Below the pieces are notes generated by a model. That model had not been told where the DNA came from and did not search any database. It saw nothing but the letters and a program-made list of their open reading frames with translations. Below, piece after piece: positions 18,447 through 28,238 of a stretch of 64,000 nt of DNA. The DNA is from an uncultured Roseobacter sp. (GTDB lineage Bacteria > Pseudomonadota > Alphaproteobacteria > Rhodobacterales > Rhodobacteraceae), in contig NZ_CANLQB010000009.1 of NCBI RefSeq assembly GCF_947493125.1, positions 170,839 through 234,838 on the forward strand. The letters are read 5' to 3'. The translations under genes were made by a program, and so were the position numbers. Each line of letters starts with the position of its first letter. Position 1 is the stretch's first letter.

Positions 18447-19100
18447 CTATTCGAGTGTGGCGATGATGGCGCGCAGGGTTGGGATGCCCCAGCCCTTTTC
18501 GCTCGAGGTTACGACGATCTCGGGGTAGGCGGCGGGGTGTTTGGCAAGGGCCGCGCGCACCTGGTCGAGGATTTTTGTGCGCTCTTTTTCCTTCACCTTG
18601 TCAGCCTTGGTCAGCACCACCTGAAAGGTGACCGCTGCACTGTCGAGCAGGCTCAGGATCTCTTCATCGACCTTCTTCACCCCATGGCGCGCGTCGATCA
18701 GCACGAAGGCGCGGCGGAGGGTTTGGCGGCCCGAGAGGTACTGCTTGAGCAGGCGTTGCCATTTCTCGACCACCGGGACTGGCGCGTTGGCAAAGCCGTA
18801 GCCGGGTAGATCGACGAGGTAATGCGCGTCACCGGCGGTGAAGAAGTTGATTTCCTGCGTCCGTCCCGGTGTATTGGAGGCGCGGGCAAGGCCTTTGCGA
18901 CCTGTGAGCGCGTTTATCAATGAGGATTTTCCGACGTTGGAGCGGCCCGCAAAGCAGACCTCGAGCCGGTCGGGCGCGGGCAGGCCGGACATGGCGACCA
19001 CGCCCTTTACGAACTCAGTCTCGCCGGCAAAGAGCAGCCGCCCCTGTTCAAGCGTTTGAGGGTTGGGCTCTTCAGAGATTGGGAAGGGCAGGGTGCTCAT
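18447..19100 (-). CDS. engB: Ribosome biogenesis GTPase EngB/YsxC
   Basis: 217 aa from ATG 19100, overlapping the MOSC gene stop by 4 bases. GTPase motifs: G1 '[11 protein letters not shown]', G2/G3 region '[13 protein letters not shown]' and '[10 protein letters not shown]', G4 'VLTKADKV'. EngB is required for assembly of the 50S subunit. The open frame extends to 19526 but the extra residues are out-of-frame noise from the MOSC gene. The MOSC-engB-argB order is usual in this group. Confidence 0.95.
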   Translation of the reverse strand: MSTLPFPISEEPNPQTLEQGRLLFAGETEFVKGVVAMSGLPAPDRLEVCFAGRSNVGKSSLINALTGRKGLARASNTPGRTQEINFFTAGDAHYLVDLPGYGFANAPVPVVEKWQRLLKQYLSGRQTLRRAFVLIDARHGVKKVDEEILSLLDSAAVTFQVVLTKADKVKEKERTKILDQVRAALAKHPAAYPEIVVTSSEKGWGIPTLRAIIATLE

Positions 19101-19828
19101 CCCAGCGCGTCGCCGATGCGGGCCGTTCCTGCTGTCTTGACCTTGAAGTAGACGCCGAAGTTGCGTGTGTCCCAACCGTCTTCGAGAAGGCGCAGCATGC
19201 CGATGTCGCGGGCGCCATTGGCCGGGTTGGCGTCGGGCGCGCGGCAGCGTTCGATGGGCTCCACGGGGCTGAGCGTGGCGGTGCCGAGGATGATGGCGCG
19301 CTGGAGCAGGTCGATCTCTTCCCATGGCGCAAGCCCGTCGAGCCAGAGGTTGATGCGGAAGCGGCGCATGTCGATGTCGACCCCCGCCTTCTGGCTCAGC
19401 GCGCGCAGAGAGGCGAGATTGCCGATGGAGACAGATGAATACTCCACATCGGTCATGCCCTGTACGGGCGCCTTGACCAGGCGCGCGGGGCCGGGACGGT
19501 TTTCGGGCCAGAGATCCCCGATCCACGCGCCAAGCGCTTGCCCGTCTGTTTCAGGCTTCATCTCCAGCGGCTCCCGTTCCGGGTGGGTCAAGCGAATGCC
19601 CTGGGCCGTCGTCTCCGCCGTGAGGGCTGCCAGCCGGGGGCCGGAGGCCACTTGCAAGAAGTTGCGGCGCGGTTGCCAGAGGTCCGTATCTTCAGCCTCG
19701 GTATTCAAAAGTGCCCAATGCCGATCCCCCACCACAGCCTGGTCGGGATCAAGCTCAACGGACTGGATCGCCTCGCTGCCCAGGCCCTTGAGCGGGTGGC
19801 GCCAGATATGCGCCAGGGTGGCTGTCAT
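19097..19828 (-). CDS. MOSC domain-containing protein
   Basis: 243 aa from ATG 19828. An N-terminal beta-barrel part (about 1-100, 'IWRHPLKGLGSEA') precedes the MOSC domain with the conserved Cys in 'PIERCRAPDANP' and 'GARDIGMLRLL'. MOSC proteins bind molybdenum cofactor or handle sulfur. The ATG overlaps the yidC stop, and its own stop overlaps the engB start, so the three are translationally linked. Specific substrate unknown. Confidence 0.9.
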   Translation of the reverse strand: MTATLAHIWRHPLKGLGSEAIQSVELDPDQAVVGDRHWALLNTEAEDTDLWQPRRNFLQVASGPRLAALTAETTAQGIRLTHPEREPLEMKPETDGQALGAWIGDLWPENRPGPARLVKAPVQGMTDVEYSSVSIGNLASLRALSQKAGVDIDMRRFRINLWLDGLAPWEEIDLLQRAIILGTATLSPVEPIERCRAPDANPANGARDIGMLRLLEDGWDTRNFGVYFKVKTAGTARIGDALG

Positions 19829-21648
19829 TTCTCGGCATCCTCGCCGGCCTTGCGTTTGAAGCTGCCCTTGATGTTGCCGAAGACGTCGGGCGTGTAGCCC
19901 TGGCTGCGCATGATCAAATATTGCTGTGCAAAAGTGATCGTGTTGTTCGCAATCCAGTAGACGACGAGGCCGCTGGCGAAGCTGCCGAGCATGAACATGA
20001 AGACCCAGGGCATCCAAGCAAAGATCATCTGCTGCGTGGGGTCGGTGGGCGCCGGGTTCAGCTTTTGCTGCAGCCACATGGAGATGCCCAACAGCAGCGG
20101 CAGGATGCCGATGAAGATCAGCGCCAGGATCGAGGTGGGTTCCGGGCCTTCGAAGGGCAGGAGGCCGAAGAGGTTCATGATCGAGGTCGGATCGGGCGCG
20201 CTGAGGTCCTGGAACGGGCCGAAGAAGGGCGCGTGACGCAGCTCGATCGTGACGAAGATCACCTTGTAGAGCGAGAAGAAGATCGGGATCTGCAGCAGGA
20301 TCGGCAGGCACCCGGCGGCCGGGTTCACCTTCTCGCGCTTGTAGAGCTCCATCATGCCTTGCTGCATTTTCTGGCGATCGTCGCCAGCCTCCTCCTTGAG
20401 CTTCTCCATCTGCGGCTGCAACTCTTTCATCTTGGCCATGGAGACGTAGGACTTATAGGCCAGCGGGAAGAGGATGGCCTTGATAATCAGCGTGAGCCCG
20501 ATGATGGCCCAGCCCATATTGCCGATGAGCAGGTTAAGCTCATGCAGCAACCAGAAAATCGGCTTGGTCAGGAAGAAGAACCAACCCCAGTCGATGCTGT
20601 CGATGAAGCCTTCCACGCCAGCGGACTGGTAGTTGCGGATCGCCTCCCATTCCTTTGCACCGGCGAAGAGCTGGCTGGTCACGGTGACCGAGGTGCCGGG
20701 GGCGACGGTCTGGGTCGGCATGACGGTTTCGGCCTGGTAGATGTCGCGACGCTCGTCGTATTTGGCGACGGATTTGAAGGCGCTGCCGGGCGCCGGGATC
20801 AGCGTGGACATCCAGAAGTGATCGGTGAAACCGATCCAACCGTTCTGCGTCACTTGTGTCACTTCGGCGCGCGCACGTTCGCGCTCCGAAAACTCGAAGT
20901 CCGGCATGTCGGACCAGTCGGTTTCGGTCAACTCGCCGTCTGCCATTGCGACAACGCCTTCGTGCAGGATGAAGAAGTTGCGCAGATCAGAGGGTTCGCC
21001 GTGGCGTGCCAGCACGCCGTAAGGGGCCACAGTCACCGGGGCGTCGCCGGTATTGGCGACGGATTGGGTGATCGTGAAGAGGTAATCCTCATCAATTTCG
21101 ATGGTGCGGGTGAATGTCTGGCCGGCGCCATTGTCCCAACTGAGCGTGACGGGGCTATCGACGCCAAGCGCGTCTCCTTGCGCAACGCTCCAAAGGGTGT
21201 TCGGGCCGGGAACGGATGCGGGGTCTAGCCCGCCGCCGGGCGCCCAGCCGTAGAGGGCATAATAGGCGTCGGGTGTGCCGACGGGCGACAGCATTTTGAC
21301 AATTTCGGCGTCCGGGTCTTGCGTGACGCGGTAATCGTTGAGCGAGAGATCGTCGATGCGCCCGCCGAGCAAGGAGATCGAGCCGCTGACACGGTCCGTC
21401 ATCACCGGGATGCGCGGTGCGTCGACCAGGGCGTCTTCGCGGGTGTCTGTCTCTGGAGCAACCTGCCGGTCGGCGGGCGTGGCGGGAACCGTGGCTGTGC
21501 CATCGCTTTCGATCTGTGTGGACTGAGCGGGCGGCAGGCTGTCGAGTTGCGTGTCCGGTTCGGGGGGCGGGAACAGAATGAACCACACCAGAATCACAAG
21601 GAAACTGAGGGCTGTTGCAAGAATGAGGTTCTTGTTCTGATCGTCCAT
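19825..21648 (-). CDS. yidC: Membrane protein insertase YidC
   Basis: 607 aa. N-terminal anchor 'NLILATALSFLVILVW', then the large periplasmic beta-sandwich domain (about 60-350) found in Gram-negative YidC, then five core helices starting near 'GWFFFLTKPIFWLLHEL'. The conserved cytoplasmic loop contains 'KMKELQPQMEKLKEE'. It inserts and folds inner membrane proteins with or without SecYEG. Normally close to rnpA-yidD; here those lie about 3.3 kb upstream, separated by an EAL gene, ttcA and a lipoprotein gene. Confidence 0.97.
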   Translation of the reverse strand: MDDQNKNLILATALSFLVILVWFILFPPPEPDTQLDSLPPAQSTQIESDGTATVPATPADRQVAPETDTREDALVDAPRIPVMTDRVSGSISLLGGRIDDLSLNDYRVTQDPDAEIVKMLSPVGTPDAYYALYGWAPGGGLDPASVPGPNTLWSVAQGDALGVDSPVTLSWDNGAGQTFTRTIEIDEDYLFTITQSVANTGDAPVTVAPYGVLARHGEPSDLRNFFILHEGVVAMADGELTETDWSDMPDFEFSERERARAEVTQVTQNGWIGFTDHFWMSTLIPAPGSAFKSVAKYDERRDIYQAETVMPTQTVAPGTSVTVTSQLFAGAKEWEAIRNYQSAGVEGFIDSIDWGWFFFLTKPIFWLLHELNLLIGNMGWAIIGLTLIIKAILFPLAYKSYVSMAKMKELQPQMEKLKEEAGDDRQKMQQGMMELYKREKVNPAAGCLPILLQIPIFFSLYKVIFVTIELRHAPFFGPFQDLSAPDPTSIMNLFGLLPFEGPEPTSILALIFIGILPLLLGISMWLQQKLNPAPTDPTQQMIFAWMPWVFMFMLGSFASGLVVYWIANNTITFAQQYLIMRSQGYTPDVFGNIKGSFKRKAGEDAEK

Positions 21649-21805
21649 CTGGGACAGCCACCTGATGTCATTGATATCAGCGTGGGTTCAACAGAGTGCA
21701 AGACCAAAGGTCAAGCGGAATCGCCCTTTTTTCATTGTTTTTGGGGAGAGACGGCCGTTGATCGAACTTGGTTCTGCGCCACACCGGAAAGGTCGAAGGG
21801 AGAGG

Positions 21806-23353
21806 CTAGCCTGTGCGGTTTCCGAGGATGCGCGGCATGTCCTGAAGCTTTGCATTGTGCCGGATGATCCAGTCTTGCGTCTCTTCAAAAGGCATAGGTT
21901 TTGCAATGCCGAACCCTTGTACGTGGTCACAGCCCAATTGGGCCAGAAGCGCATGCTCCCCAACCGTTTCAACCCCTTCCGCGAGGGTTTCGACCCCAAG
22001 TCGTTCCGCCATGGTGAGGATTGCGCTGATCATGCGCTGCTGGTCGGGATCGCGATCCGCTTTCATGACGAAGGACCGGTCGATCTTGATCCGGCTGACC
22101 GAGAAGCGCCGGATTGACGCGATGGAGGCGTGGCCGGTTCCGAAGTCGTCCAGGTCAATCCGACAGCCCAACTGTCCCAAGCCGTTGATGTTGCGCGTGA
22201 TGATGTCATCGGGCGCGCGTGCCACGACGGTTTCGAGAACTTCAACTGCGAGGCGCTCCGGCGTCAGGTCGAAGCGGTCAAGCTCCCATCTGACCTTGTC
22301 AATAAGCCGGGGGTTCTTCAACTCCGGCCCCGCGAAGTTCACGCCGATCTGCGGAACGCTCACGCCAGCCTCGTCCCAGGCCCTCAGCGCGGCGAAGGCA
22401 TGATACATCATCACTTCGGCGAGCCGTTCGAGCATGTCCGACTGTTCGATGGCCGGCAGGAAGTCCGCGGGGGAAATCATACCGCGGTCCGGATGCTCCC
22501 AGCGGGCGAGCGCCTCAAAACCGGTCACCAGGCCCGTATCGGTCGAGATCTGCGGCTGGAACCAGGGGCGGATGTGACCGGCCTCCAGCGCATTGGCTAC
22601 TTCCTGGCGCAACTCAGCCCGCGTTTCGCTCCGGCGCTTCATCTCGTTGGAGTAAGCGCGAATGGCGTTTGGCCCGTGGGCCTGCGCTTCACGCAGAGCC
22701 GTGCGGGCGGCGTCAAGCCAGGCCATGGAGGATTGGTTGATCACATGGCTGTGCTGACAAAAGCCTACGGAACTGGTCAGATAAACCGAGGTGCCATCAA
22801 TCGAAATCGGCTCTTCCAATGCCGCTTGCAACCGCCCTGCGAGTTGAATGCACAGCTCCAGATCCAGCTGGCGCACTGGTTTGAGGCACGCGGTGAATTT
22901 GTAGTCGCCCGTCTTGGCCACCAGATCCCCTTCACGCAGGGCGGCGAAGATACGTTCGCCCACACGCGCAACAATTGTCTCTGTGGCTGCGTGGCCCAAT
23001 CTGTCAGGGAATTCCGTTCCTTCATCTATTTCAATTTTGAAAATTGCGGAGGACAGCGCGCCTTCGCGTGCTTCCTTGAAGCGCTCTGCAACGAGGGTGT
23101 CGAAGAGAGCCGTGTCGGTCAGACCATGCTGCAGCGCCGTGGCTTGGTCCGTATTGATGCCGCCCGGACCGAAGGTGAGCAGGTAGATCAAGGGCATGAT
23201 GGCGGCGACGGTGATCAGCGCGCTGTCACCGCCCATCCAGTAAACCGCCAGCGACACGGCGGGCAAGCAGGCCAGTGCGGCAGGCCGGGTCAGAAACTCG
23301 GCCACGACGGACCGCGCGCGCGTCGTCTTTTCCCCAAAGAGCCCTGACATCAT
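21806..23353 (-). CDS. Membrane EAL-domain c-di-GMP phosphodiesterase with degenerate GGDEF
   Basis: 515 aa. Two N-terminal membrane helices (about 27-63) precede a GGDEF-like domain whose active site reads 'AKTGDYKFTA' instead of GGDEF, so it should not make c-di-GMP. The EAL domain (about 265-500) keeps the catalytic residues: 'GFEALARW', Asn in 'GVNFAG', Glu in 'VEVLETVV', Asp pair in 'DLDDFGTGHASI', Lys in 'RIKIDRSFV' and Glu in 'EGVET'. It is therefore expected to hydrolyse c-di-GMP. Two TTAAC half-sites upstream (23418-23440) loosely resemble CtrA sites but have the wrong spacing. Confidence 0.9.
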   Translation of the reverse strand: MMSGLFGEKTTRARSVVAEFLTRPAALACLPAVSLAVYWMGGDSALITVAAIMPLIYLLTFGPGGINTDQATALQHGLTDTALFDTLVAERFKEAREGALSSAIFKIEIDEGTEFPDRLGHAATETIVARVGERIFAALREGDLVAKTGDYKFTACLKPVRQLDLELCIQLAGRLQAALEEPISIDGTSVYLTSSVGFCQHSHVINQSSMAWLDAARTALREAQAHGPNAIRAYSNEMKRRSETRAELRQEVANALEAGHIRPWFQPQISTDTGLVTGFEALARWEHPDRGMISPADFLPAIEQSDMLERLAEVMMYHAFAALRAWDEAGVSVPQIGVNFAGPELKNPRLIDKVRWELDRFDLTPERLAVEVLETVVARAPDDIITRNINGLGQLGCRIDLDDFGTGHASIASIRRFSVSRIKIDRSFVMKADRDPDQQRMISAILTMAERLGVETLAEGVETVGEHALLAQLGCDHVQGFGIAKPMPFEETQDWIIRHNAKLQDMPRILGNRTG

Positions 23354-23466
23354 GCTTCCTTTTCAGACCGATGTTCGTCCAACATCAGCTGCAGGCTAGC
23401 GCGGGAGCTCTCACCTGCTCGTTAACATCGAAGCGGTTAATGCGCAGGGATTTTATAAAACTCTTT

Positions 23467-24291
23467 CTATCTTAGGCCGAGACCGGCGAAATCGAAGAGC
23501 TTTGGATCGAGCAGATGCGAGGGGCGTGCGTTCATCAGCGCGCGGAACATCACCTGGCGGCGGCCGGGGCTGTTTTTCTCCCAACCATCGAGGATGGCCT
23601 TGACCTGTTGGCGTTGCAAACCGTCCTGGCTGCCGCAGAGATCGCAGGGAATGATGGGGTAGCTCATGGCCCGCGCAAACTTGTCGCAATCCGCTTCGGC
23701 CACATGGGCGAGGGGTCGGTAGACAAAGACATCTCCCTCCTCGTTCACCAGCTTTGGCGGCATCGTCGCAAGACGGCCTCCGTGGAAGAGGTTCATGAAG
23801 AAGGTCTCGAGGATGTCGTCGCGGTGATGACCAAGCACCACCGCGCTGCAGCCTTCCTCACGCGCAATGCGGTAAAGATGACCGCGGCGCAGGCGCGAGC
23901 AGAGCGCGCAGAAGGTACGGCCTTGCGGGATCTTGTCCATCACCACGGAATAGGTGTCCTGATATTCGATCCGGTGAGGCACCCCCATCTTTTCCAGAAA
24001 CTCCGGCAGGACGGTGGCAGGAAAGCCCGGTTGGCCCTGATCGAGGTTGCAGGCCAGCAGATCGACTGGCAACAGGCCCCGCCATTTCAACTCGTACAGC
24101 ACGGCCAGCAGCGTATAGCTGTCCTTGCCGCCCGAGAGGCACACGAGCCAGCGCGCGCCGGGTTCGATCATCCCGTATTGCTCGACCGCCTCGCGGGTGG
24201 CGCGTACGATGCGTTTGCGCAGCTTCTTGAATTCCGTCGTGGACGGCGCACCGGCAAAGAGCGGGTGAATATCCTCGGGTGTGTCGAACAT
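23467..24291 (-). CDS. ttcA: tRNA 2-thiocytidine(32) synthetase TtcA
   Basis: 274 aa. PP-loop ATPase motif '[16 protein letters not shown]' and two CxxC motifs, '[10 protein letters not shown]' and '[13 protein letters not shown]', which bind the iron-sulfur cluster. TtcA thiolates cytidine 32 of certain tRNAs. Length and motif order match the family. Minus strand, divergent from the lipoprotein gene upstream with 95 bases between them. Confidence 0.95.
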   Translation of the reverse strand: MFDTPEDIHPLFAGAPSTTEFKKLRKRIVRATREAVEQYGMIEPGARWLVCLSGGKDSYTLLAVLYELKWRGLLPVDLLACNLDQGQPGFPATVLPEFLEKMGVPHRIEYQDTYSVVMDKIPQGRTFCALCSRLRRGHLYRIAREEGCSAVVLGHHRDDILETFFMNLFHGGRLATMPPKLVNEEGDVFVYRPLAHVAEADCDKFARAMSYPIIPCDLCGSQDGLQRQQVKAILDGWEKNSPGRRQVMFRALMNARPSHLLDPKLFDFAGLGLR

Positions 24292-24386
24292 GGGGGGTCC
24301 CGGTCTACGTTTGCATCTCTATACCGCCAATGCGGGTGAACCAAAAGCGGGCGCGCGACGTAAAATGAACAGACAGGGAGAGCGTC

Positions 24387-24917
24387 ATGATCCGCATGTT
24401 CTGTGTTCTAGGTTGTGTTTTTGTCCTCGCAGGATGCGTGGGCAAACCGTCGCTGGACGATGAGACACTCTCGGCCCGAGAGTTGAACCTTGAGGAGTTC
24501 TTCGACGGGCGGGTGATGGCTTTTGGGCAGTTTCAGGATGTGTTCGGGACCGTGCGGCGGCGGTTTGACATTGAAATCGAAGGCACGTGGGACGGCGAGA
24601 CGCTGCGGCTGGTGGAAGATTTCGTCTATGAGGACGGTAGCATCGAGCAGCGCATCTGGACGTTGCAGAAGACCGGGCCGGAGACGTGGCGTGGCACCGC
24701 GCCCGGGGTGATCGGCGAGGCAACCGGCGAGGAGCGGGGCGATACATTCAACTGGCAGTATGAGATCGACCTGACGGTGCCGGATGGCACGCTGCGGGTG
24801 ACGTTTGACGACTGGATGTGGCTGCTGAGCGAGGATCGGGTGCTGAACCGGGCGTATATGAAGCGGTTTGGTGTGGATATCGGCGAGGTGATCATCACCT
24901 TCGAGAAACTGTCCTGA
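24387..24917 (+). CDS. DUF3833-type lipoprotein
   Basis: 176 aa. Signal sequence with lipobox 'VFVLAGCVG' (Cys at about 16), so the mature protein is expected to be a lipid-anchored periplasmic protein. The rest ('GRVMAFGQFQDVFGTV', 'GTWDGETLRLVEDF', 'LNRAYMKRFGV') matches the DUF3833 family, whose function is unknown. It converges with yidD with only one base between the two stops. Confidence 0.85.
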   Translation: MIRMFCVLGCVFVLAGCVGKPSLDDETLSARELNLEEFFDGRVMAFGQFQDVFGTVRRRFDIEIEGTWDGETLRLVEDFVYEDGSIEQRIWTLQKTGPETWRGTAPGVIGEATGEERGDTFNWQYEIDLTVPDGTLRVTFDDWMWLLSEDRVLNRAYMKRFGVDIGEVIITFEKLS

Positions 24918-24918
24918 C

Positions 24919-25161
24919 CTATGGGTCGGTCGGGTCTTTTGGATCAGGTACCGGATCATAGCCGCTTTGGCCCCAGGGATGGCAGCGGCCGATGCGGCGC
25001 AGTGTGAGCCAGGCGCCTTTCGCGGCGCCATGCTTGTCCAGAGCTTCGAGCGCATAGGCGCTGCAGGTGGGTTGGTAGCGGCAATTGTGACCGACCCAGG
25101 GGCTGAAGAGCAGGCGGTAGGCGCGGACCGGTAGAGCGACAAGATGGGCGAGGGGGCTCAT
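24919..25161 (-). CDS. yidD: Membrane protein insertion efficiency factor YidD
   Basis: 80 aa. Family signature '[27 protein letters not shown]' region with the three conserved cysteines and '[18 protein letters not shown]'. YidD is a small peripheral inner-membrane protein that helps YidC-dependent insertion. Its ATG overlaps the rnpA stop by 4 bases. Confidence 0.95.
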   Translation of the reverse strand: MSPLAHLVALPVRAYRLLFSPWVGHNCRYQPTCSAYALEALDKHGAAKGAWLTLRRIGRCHPWGQSGYDPVPDPKDPTDP

Positions 25162-25571
25162 GGCCGGCGCGCGTGCAGGCGCTGCACCGCGGTCTGTAAG
25201 TCTGCCACGAGCTGTGCGAAGGGCAGGGTGGCGGTGGCGTTCTTCCGCCCGATCAGCACATAGTCCACCCCGTCGCGGCCATATCGGAGCAGGACGTGAC
25301 GGGCCGCCTCGCGCAGCCGACGCTTGGCCCGGTTGCGGGCGATGGCATTGCCGACCTTCTTGGAGCAGGTGTAGCCCACGCGGATGCCCGCAGGCTCATC
25401 CGGGCCGCGCGTGCGCATCTGCAGGATAAAGCCCGGCATGGCGACGCGCGGGGCGCGGGAGGCGCGCTGGAAATCGGCGCGTTTCGTCATGGTCTGCAAA
25501 CGTAAAGACGCCGCCGGAGGCGGGTCTCCCCCGGCGGTCGCACGGGTCGGAGAAGCCTGCGGCGGCGTCAT
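25158..25571 (-). CDS. rnpA: Ribonuclease P protein component
   Basis: 137 aa from ATG 25571 ('[12 protein letters not shown]...'). The conserved RNP motif is '[16 protein letters not shown]', and '[17 protein letters not shown]' precedes it. The N-terminal extension of about 30 residues is common in Roseobacters. It assists the RNase P RNA in 5' maturation of tRNA. It lies 28 bases downstream of rpmH; an in-frame start 18 bases further upstream (25589) is less likely. Confidence 0.94.
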   Translation of the reverse strand: MTPPQASPTRATAGGDPPPAASLRLQTMTKRADFQRASRAPRVAMPGFILQMRTRGPDEPAGIRVGYTCSKKVGNAIARNRAKRRLREAARHVLLRYGRDGVDYVLIGRKNATATLPFAQLVADLQTAVQRLHARRP

Positions 25572-25599
25572 GTCATTTACCGGTGCCAAAGGCGCGGGC

Positions 25600-25734
25600 T
25601 TACGCGCTCAGCGACTTCCGGCCCTGGGCGCGACGCGCATTGATGATCTTGCGGCCCGCTTTGGTGGCCATGCGCGCACGGAACCCATGGCGCCGCTTGC
25701 GCACGAGGTTGGAAGGTTGGTAGGTGCGTTTCAT
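25600..25734 (-). CDS. rpmH: 50S ribosomal protein L34
   Basis: 44 aa, starting '[18 protein letters not shown]' at ATG 25734, the invariant L34 sequence. First gene of rpmH-rnpA-yidD. A longer open frame to 25794 is an artefact of the high GC content. A candidate promoter lies about 75 bases upstream. Confidence 0.97.
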   Translation of the reverse strand: MKRTYQPSNLVRKRRHGFRARMATKAGRKIINARRAQGRKSLSA

Positions 25735-26047
25735 CGCTCCGTCTCCATGTCTGCTGTCCAGCGGCGCGGAATCGGATCGGCCCCCGGATGTCATTCGAAA
25801 CCCGTGCTCTAAAGCGGTCTGGACCCCAAGTCAAACCCTGTGCACGGCAATCTGCGCTAATATTGCAATATTTTCGCGCAATTCGGCGTAAGCCGACGTC
25901 AACTTGTTTCAGTTACGTGGGGTCGCGGCGGTTTTGGCGCTGCAAACCGTCACGCCGGATCAAGCGCCCGTGATGGGGCTATCGCCAGCGCCCGTAAGCC
26001 GTCATCTACCAATTGAATTGAAACACGCGCTCTGAGAGGACAGTGTA
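25735..26047. other. Divergent intergenic region between rpmH and the DedA-type gene
   Basis: Gene-free, 313 bases. It contains the rpmH promoter candidate and a 14-base perfect palindrome AATATTGCAATATT (25859-25872) in an AT-rich patch that could be an operator or part of the promoter of the rightward gene. No DnaA box cluster was seen, so I do not call an origin despite rpmH-rnpA nearby. Confidence 0.6.
25806..25834 (-). promoter_or_regulatory. Candidate sigma70 promoter of rpmH
   Basis: On the minus strand TTGACT (25834-25829) and TAGAGC (25811-25806) are exactly 17 bases apart, about 72 bases upstream of the rpmH ATG. The -35 is a near-consensus match. Confidence 0.55.
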
Positions 26048-26803
26048 ATGTCAGACATGACCGACCATCCCAAATCCGGGGCCGAGCCTGCGCCCAAGTC
26101 GGGCCTGATGCGGCATCTGCCGCTGATCGTCATCCTCGGGGTTGCGGTGGTGGGGGCGATCACCCTGAAAGACTACATCAGCTTTGACGCCCTGCGCGAC
26201 AACCGCGAGGCGCTGATCGCCTTCCGGGACGCGAATTTTGTCATGACCGTGCTGGCGTTTCTGATCTCCTACATCGTGATTGTGGCGTTCTCGCTGCCCG
26301 GTGCGCTGGTGGCGACGCTCACGGGCGGGTTCCTCTTTGGCACCTTCGGTGGATCCGCCTTGAGCGTGACGGCGGCCACCATCGGCGCCACGGTGATCTT
26401 CCTCGCCGCGCGATATGGTTTGGGCGAGAAGCTGAAAGCGCGCATGGATGCCTCGCAGGGCACCGTGCGCAAGATCAAGGAAGGGATCGACGAGAACCAG
26501 TGGTCGATGCTGTTTTTTCTGCGCCTCGTACCGGTTGTGCCGTTCTTCGTGGCCAATCTGGTGCCTGCGTTTCTGGCCGTGCCGCTGCACCGCTATATGA
26601 TTTCGACATTCCTTGGGATCATTCCCGGCTCGCTGGTGTATTCTTCCGTTGGCGCGGGCCTCGGCACAGTGTTTGAGCGTGGCGAGAGCCCGAACCTCGG
26701 GATCATCTTCGAGCCGCATATCCTGCTGCCGATCCTCGGGCTCAGCCTGCTGTCGGTGCTGCCGGTGATCATCAAGGCCGTGACCGGCAAGAAAGGGCTC
26801 TGA
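26048..26803 (+). CDS. TVP38/TMEM64 (DedA-related) membrane protein
   Basis: 251 aa. One N-terminal helix follows a charged start, then the SNARE-associated/VTT domain: 'FSLPGALVATLTGGFLFG', 'FLLRLVPVVPFF'-like segment ('FFLRLVPVVPFFVANLVPA') and 'LGIIPGSLVYSSVGAG'. The family moves or scrambles lipids; exact substrate unknown. It is followed 3 bases later by a flavoprotein gene, a pairing seen in many proteobacteria. GAGAGGAC provides the ribosome binding site. Confidence 0.88.
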   Translation: MSDMTDHPKSGAEPAPKSGLMRHLPLIVILGVAVVGAITLKDYISFDALRDNREALIAFRDANFVMTVLAFLISYIVIVAFSLPGALVATLTGGFLFGTFGGSALSVTAATIGATVIFLAARYGLGEKLKARMDASQGTVRKIKEGIDENQWSMLFFLRLVPVVPFFVANLVPAFLAVPLHRYMISTFLGIIPGSLVYSSVGAGLGTVFERGESPNLGIIFEPHILLPILGLSLLSVLPVIIKAVTGKKGL

Positions 26804-26806
26804 GCC

Positions 26807-28225
26807 ATGACGCGGATCAAGACGGATGTGCTGGTCATCGGCGCCGGCTCTGGTGGGCTGTCTGTTGCGGCGGGGGCTGTGCAGATGGGCGCGGACGTGG
26901 TGCTGCTGGAAGGCCACAAGATGGGTGGCGATTGCCTGAACTATGGCTGTGTGCCCTCCAAGGCGCTGATCGCCAGTGGCAAGGTGGCCTATGCACAGCG
27001 TCATTCGGTGCAATATGGTGTGGCGGACGCCCCCGGTGCCGCAGACTATGCAGCAGCGAAGGATCATGTGGCGGATGTGATCGCGCAGATCGAACCGGTC
27101 GATAGCCAGGAGCGGTTCGAAGGGCTTGGGGTGAAGGTCATTCGGGAGTTTGGCCATTTCATCTCGCCCACCGAAGTGCAGGCTGGGGATACGGTGATCA
27201 CCGCACGGCGCATCGTGATCGCCACCGGGTCTGCGCCGCTTGTGCCGCCCATCCCCGGGCTCGACAGCGTGCCCTATGAGACCAATGAGACCCTCTTCAA
27301 TCTGCGGGAACCGCCGGAGCACTTGCTCATCATCGGTGGTGGCCCCATCGGCATGGAAATGGCGCAGGCGCATGTGAGGTTGGGCAGCAAGGTCACGGTG
27401 ATTGAAGGCGCCAAGGCGCTGGGCAAGGACGATCCGGAACTAGCCGAGTTTGTGCTAGATAGCCTGCGCGACGAAGGCGTGGTGATCGAGGAAGACGCGA
27501 AGGCGGCGGAGATCAAGGGCGCGGCGGGTGCCATCGAGGTGGTGACCGAAGATGGACGGTCGATCACCGGCACACATCTGTTGATGGCGGTGGGACGCAA
27601 GACCAACATCGAGAAGCTGAACCTTGAAGCCGCGGGGGTGGAGACCACGCGGACGGGAATCAAGGTGGACGACAGCCTGCGCACCACCAACCGCCGTGTC
27701 TATGCCATTGGCGATGTGGCGGGTGGGCTGCAGTTCACCCATGTAGCCGGATACCACGCAGGCGTGATCATCCGCTCGATGCTCTTCGCGCTGCCCTCGA
27801 AGGCGAAGACCAGCCATATCCCCTGGGCCACCTACACCGATCCGGAGCTGGCGCAGGTGGGCCTGACCGAGGCTCAGGCGAAGGACGCGCATGGCGACGC
27901 TGTGGAGGTCGTGCGGTTTCATTACGAGCACAACGACCGCGCGATTGCCGAGCGCAAGACAAAAGGGTTCATCAAGGTGATGGTCGTGAAGGGCCGCCCC
28001 GTTGGCGCGTCGATTGTCGGGTATCAGGCGGGCGAGCTCATCAACCTCTGGGCGCTGGCGCTGGCGAACAAGATGAAGATGAGCCAGATTGCAGCGATGG
28101 TCGCGCCTTACCCCACCATCGGCGAAATCAACAAGCGTGCCGCCGGGGCCTATTTCAGCCCGCGGCTCTTCGACAGCCCGATGGTTAAACGGGTTGTTGG
28201 GCTTGTCCAACGCCTTATCCCGTGA
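26807..28225 (+). CDS. FAD-dependent pyridine nucleotide-disulfide oxidoreductase
   Basis: 472 aa. N-terminal FAD-binding motif 'VLVIGAGSGGLS', redox-active disulfide in 'GGDCLNYGCVPSK', NAD(P)-binding 'IIGGGPIGMEMA' and the C-terminal dimerisation domain. It resembles mercuric reductase and dihydrolipoamide dehydrogenase but lacks the HMA domain and any neighbouring mer or dehydrogenase genes. Near the C-terminus 'PYPTIGEINKRAA' replaces the HPT motif seen in true lipoamide dehydrogenases. The physiological substrate is unknown. Confidence 0.88.
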   Translation: MTRIKTDVLVIGAGSGGLSVAAGAVQMGADVVLLEGHKMGGDCLNYGCVPSKALIASGKVAYAQRHSVQYGVADAPGAADYAAAKDHVADVIAQIEPVDSQERFEGLGVKVIREFGHFISPTEVQAGDTVITARRIVIATGSAPLVPPIPGLDSVPYETNETLFNLREPPEHLLIIGGGPIGMEMAQAHVRLGSKVTVIEGAKALGKDDPELAEFVLDSLRDEGVVIEEDAKAAEIKGAAGAIEVVTEDGRSITGTHLLMAVGRKTNIEKLNLEAAGVETTRTGIKVDDSLRTTNRRVYAIGDVAGGLQFTHVAGYHAGVIIRSMLFALPSKAKTSHIPWATYTDPELAQVGLTEAQAKDAHGDAVEVVRFHYEHNDRAIAERKTKGFIKVMVVKGRPVGASIVGYQAGELINLWALALANKMKMSQIAAMVAPYPTIGEINKRAAGAYFSPRLFDSPMVKRVVGLVQRLIP

Positions 28226-28238
28226 AACGTTGAAGGCC

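Noticed and set aside
23418..23440. CtrA binding site upstream of the EAL gene
   Set aside because: Two TTAAC half-sites exist, but the spacing between them (11 between TTAA cores) is not the standard 7.
25735..26047. Replication origin next to rpmH-rnpA
   Set aside because: No DnaA box cluster or dnaA gene; rpmH-rnpA is not at the origin in many alphaproteobacteria.
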